Part shown: positions 33,501-34,829 of the stretch, one piece after another
Layout: each line of letters starts with the position of its first letter
Numbering within the stretch: the first letter of the stretch is position 1
From: an uncultured Roseburia sp.
Lineage (GTDB): Bacteria; Bacillota_A; Clostridia; Lachnospirales; Lachnospiraceae
Direction of reading: 5' to 3'
NCBI GenBank assembly: GCA_900753715.1
Contig: CAAEAE010000149.1
Span: 1 to 34,829 of the forward strand
Length of the DNA: 34,829 bases
Program-made: the position numbers and the translations under genes
Notes under the pieces: generated by a model
The model's database searches: none
What the model was told of the DNA's origin: nothing
The model's input: the letters and a program-made list of their open reading frames with translations, nothing else

Positions 33501-34829
33501 CATCTGTCAGGCTTGAAAAATGCAGTACCACCTTAAAGAGGTCGCCGTCCACATATAACTCCATCTTTCCATTCATCAGCTCCATCAGGCTTTGTGCAAT
33601 GGAAAGACCGAGTCCACTGCCTTCCGTATTGCGCGAGCTGTCTCCGCGGACAAACCGTTCCATCAGCTCTTCACTTGAAATATTAAGCGCATAACGGGAG
33701 GTGTTGCGGAAGGTCATAAGCACCTCTTCTCCGGATACTTCAAGGTTAATGTAGATGCGGGTTCCCGGCTGTGCATACTTGCAGATGTTGTTCATCAGGT
33801 TGTCAATAACACGCCAGAAATGTCTGCCATCCGCCATGATATAGACCGGAGTTTCCGGTTTCTGAATCAGAAGCTCCAGATTAGAAGCCATCGTCTTCTC
33901 CTCAAATTCACCGACCGTCTGTACTAAAAATACACCCGCTTCCAGCCGCTCCAAATGAACTGCAAGGTTTCCGGTGGATGCCTTTGATGCCTCCATTAAA
34001 TCCTCAATCAGCTTCTTTAGCCGCGCGGACTGCCGCTCCAATACTTCCAAGTATTCCTCTGCCTTTGGATTATCCAGCTTTTCCTTTTCCAGAAGGTCAA
34101 CGTAATTGATAATGGACGTAAGCGGTGTCTTGATATCGTGTGAGACATTTGTAATTAATTCTGTTTTAAACCGCTCGCTCTTCATCCGCTCCTCGACCGC
34201 ACGGGACATCCCGGAGCTGATGCTGTTTAAGTTTTCAGCGTGCTGCTTAAATTCCCACAGCATTTTGCCGGTGTCAATCTGGTGCGTCAAATCCCCTTCT
34301 GCGATATTCCTGCTGCCCTCCTGCAGCTTTTTAAGCTGAAGCAGTACAAAGATGCATCCGGCAAACAGCAGTGCCTTCTCGAAAAGCCAGAACAGCATTT
34401 CCGTATCCGTGTCGTTATCCGTTGCAACAATCACAACAAATTCCACAAATGAGATTCCGGCAAACACGATTACCGTTTTCACAAACAGCGGCAGATTCCG
34501 GTTGATACCACCTAATATCCGCTTTACAAAACGTTTTATTACTGCAAAGATACGGTAACAAAATGTATTTTTCCACCAGTCTCCTGCTTTGATGCGGGCG
34601 GCAAAGTTGATAAGCACACATACCAGAAGGCATCCTATGACAACGCCCTCCACCGCGAGCATGGAAATCATCGCAAGAAAGCTCTGTTCGTTATAATAGG
34701 AACTGAACGCATCGAGTGTCAGCGCCATTGAAAACAGACAGCCAAGCACCAGCATTCCAAACAAAAACCACTCTGCTTCAAGTGGCAGTCTCTGCAAAAG
34801 GTTGGTGTAGATTCCCTCTTTCCCTTTCC
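33490..34829 (-). CDS. Sensor histidine kinase (N-terminal end missing at window edge)
   Basis: A membrane sensor kinase of a two-component system. About four transmembrane helices are visible, then a HAMP-like linker (NIAEGDLTHQID), a dimerisation/phosphoacceptor helix with NVSHDIKTPLTSIINYVD and an ATPase domain with N-box LMNNICKY and G2-box GSGLGLSIAQSL. The G1 DxGxG box is replaced by FRNTS, seen in a clostridial subfamily of such kinases. The frame stays open to the window edge, so the start lies outside; a TTG at 34797 is not the start. Its response regulator is presumably just upstream. It converges on and overlaps the AspRS gene by 11 nt, without a terminator between them. Confidence 0.9.
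   Translation of the reverse strand, partial: KGKEGIYTNLLQRLPLEAEWFLFGMLVLGCLFSMALTLDAFSSYYNEQSFLAMISMLAVEGVVIGCLLVCVLINFAARIKAGDWWKNTFCYRIFAVIKRFVKRILGGINRNLPLFVKTVIVFAGISFVEFVVIVATDNDTDTEMLFWLFEKALLFAGCIFVLLQLKKLQEGSRNIAEGDLTHQIDTGKMLWEFKQHAENLNSISSGMSRAVEERMKSERFKTELITNVSHDIKTPLTSIINYVDLLEKEKLDNPKAEEYLEVLERQSARLKKLIEDLMEASKASTGNLAVHLERLEAGVFLVQTVGEFEEKTMASNLELLIQKPETPVYIMADGRHFWRVIDNLMNNICKYAQPGTRIYINLEVSGEEVLMTFRNTSRYALNISSEELMERFVRGDSSRNTEGSGLGLSIAQSLMELMNGKMELYVDGDLFKVVLHFSSLTDATE

Noticed and set aside
34790..34797. TTG start for the histidine kinase at 34797
   Set aside because: The frame continues open to the window edge with coding-like sequence and no ribosome binding site precedes the TTG.

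Overview
The window reads as a chromosomal segment of a gut-type Clostridia, most likely a Lachnospiraceae member (Roseburia / Agathobacter / Eubacterium rectale-like). This rests on recognised protein families, not on a search: a str operon with Firmicutes-style promoters and strong Shine-Dalgarno sites, a reverse rubrerythrin next to a PerR-type regulator, an LplB/YtcP-type sugar importer, an archaeal-type AspRS, an ABC-F protein, and two protein types I associate with this family (DUF6128-like, DUF5722-like). I see no rRNA, tRNA, CRISPR, phage or insertion sequence.

Layout. 1-2898 (minus): end of the str operon, rpsL-rpsG-fusA, from a near-perfect promoter at 2975-3003; fusA runs off the left edge. 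3120-4056 (plus): a zinc-ribbon protein overlapping a small membrane protein. 4149-7813 (minus): thiS-thiF-thiG-thiH-thiE, thiazole synthesis for thiamine, with an unusual leader and no recognisable TPP riboswitch. 8080-8725: remnant of an APH-type kinase. 8730-21035 (minus): a 12 kb galactan/arabinogalactan utilisation locus: GH51 arabinofuranosidase, two permeases and a lipoprotein binding protein, a LacI regulator, then GH53 galactanase, GH35 and GH42 beta-galactosidases. All four enzymes lack signal peptides, so the locus appears to import oligosaccharides and finish them inside the cell.

21306-22411 (minus): reverse rubrerythrin and a PerR-like regulator, each with a promoter carrying the same 17-bp palindrome. 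22550-23455: DUF6128-like protein. 23617-26097: large secreted protein with an acidic Thr/Glu repeat, two InlB/Flg_new-type repeats and a putative (beta/alpha)8 catalytic domain. 26158-29618 (minus): ABC-F protein and MATE transporter, separated by about 500 nt that hold a highly structured putative RNA with an intrinsic terminator. 29809-31764: a very short CheW-like protein and a chemoreceptor. 31878-33500: AspRS behind a leader. 33490-34829 (minus): sensor histidine kinase that runs off the right edge.

Most interesting: (i) the AspRS leader, which has a 27-codon reading frame with an Asp-Asp-Asp run followed by mutually exclusive hairpins ending in a terminator, an apparent ribosome-mediated attenuator where Firmicutes would normally use a T-box; (ii) the multibranched RNA upstream of the ABC-F gene; (iii) a 48-nt element present twice (41/48 identical), each time immediately downstream of a leader terminator and upstream of a start codon (thiS and the ABC-F gene).
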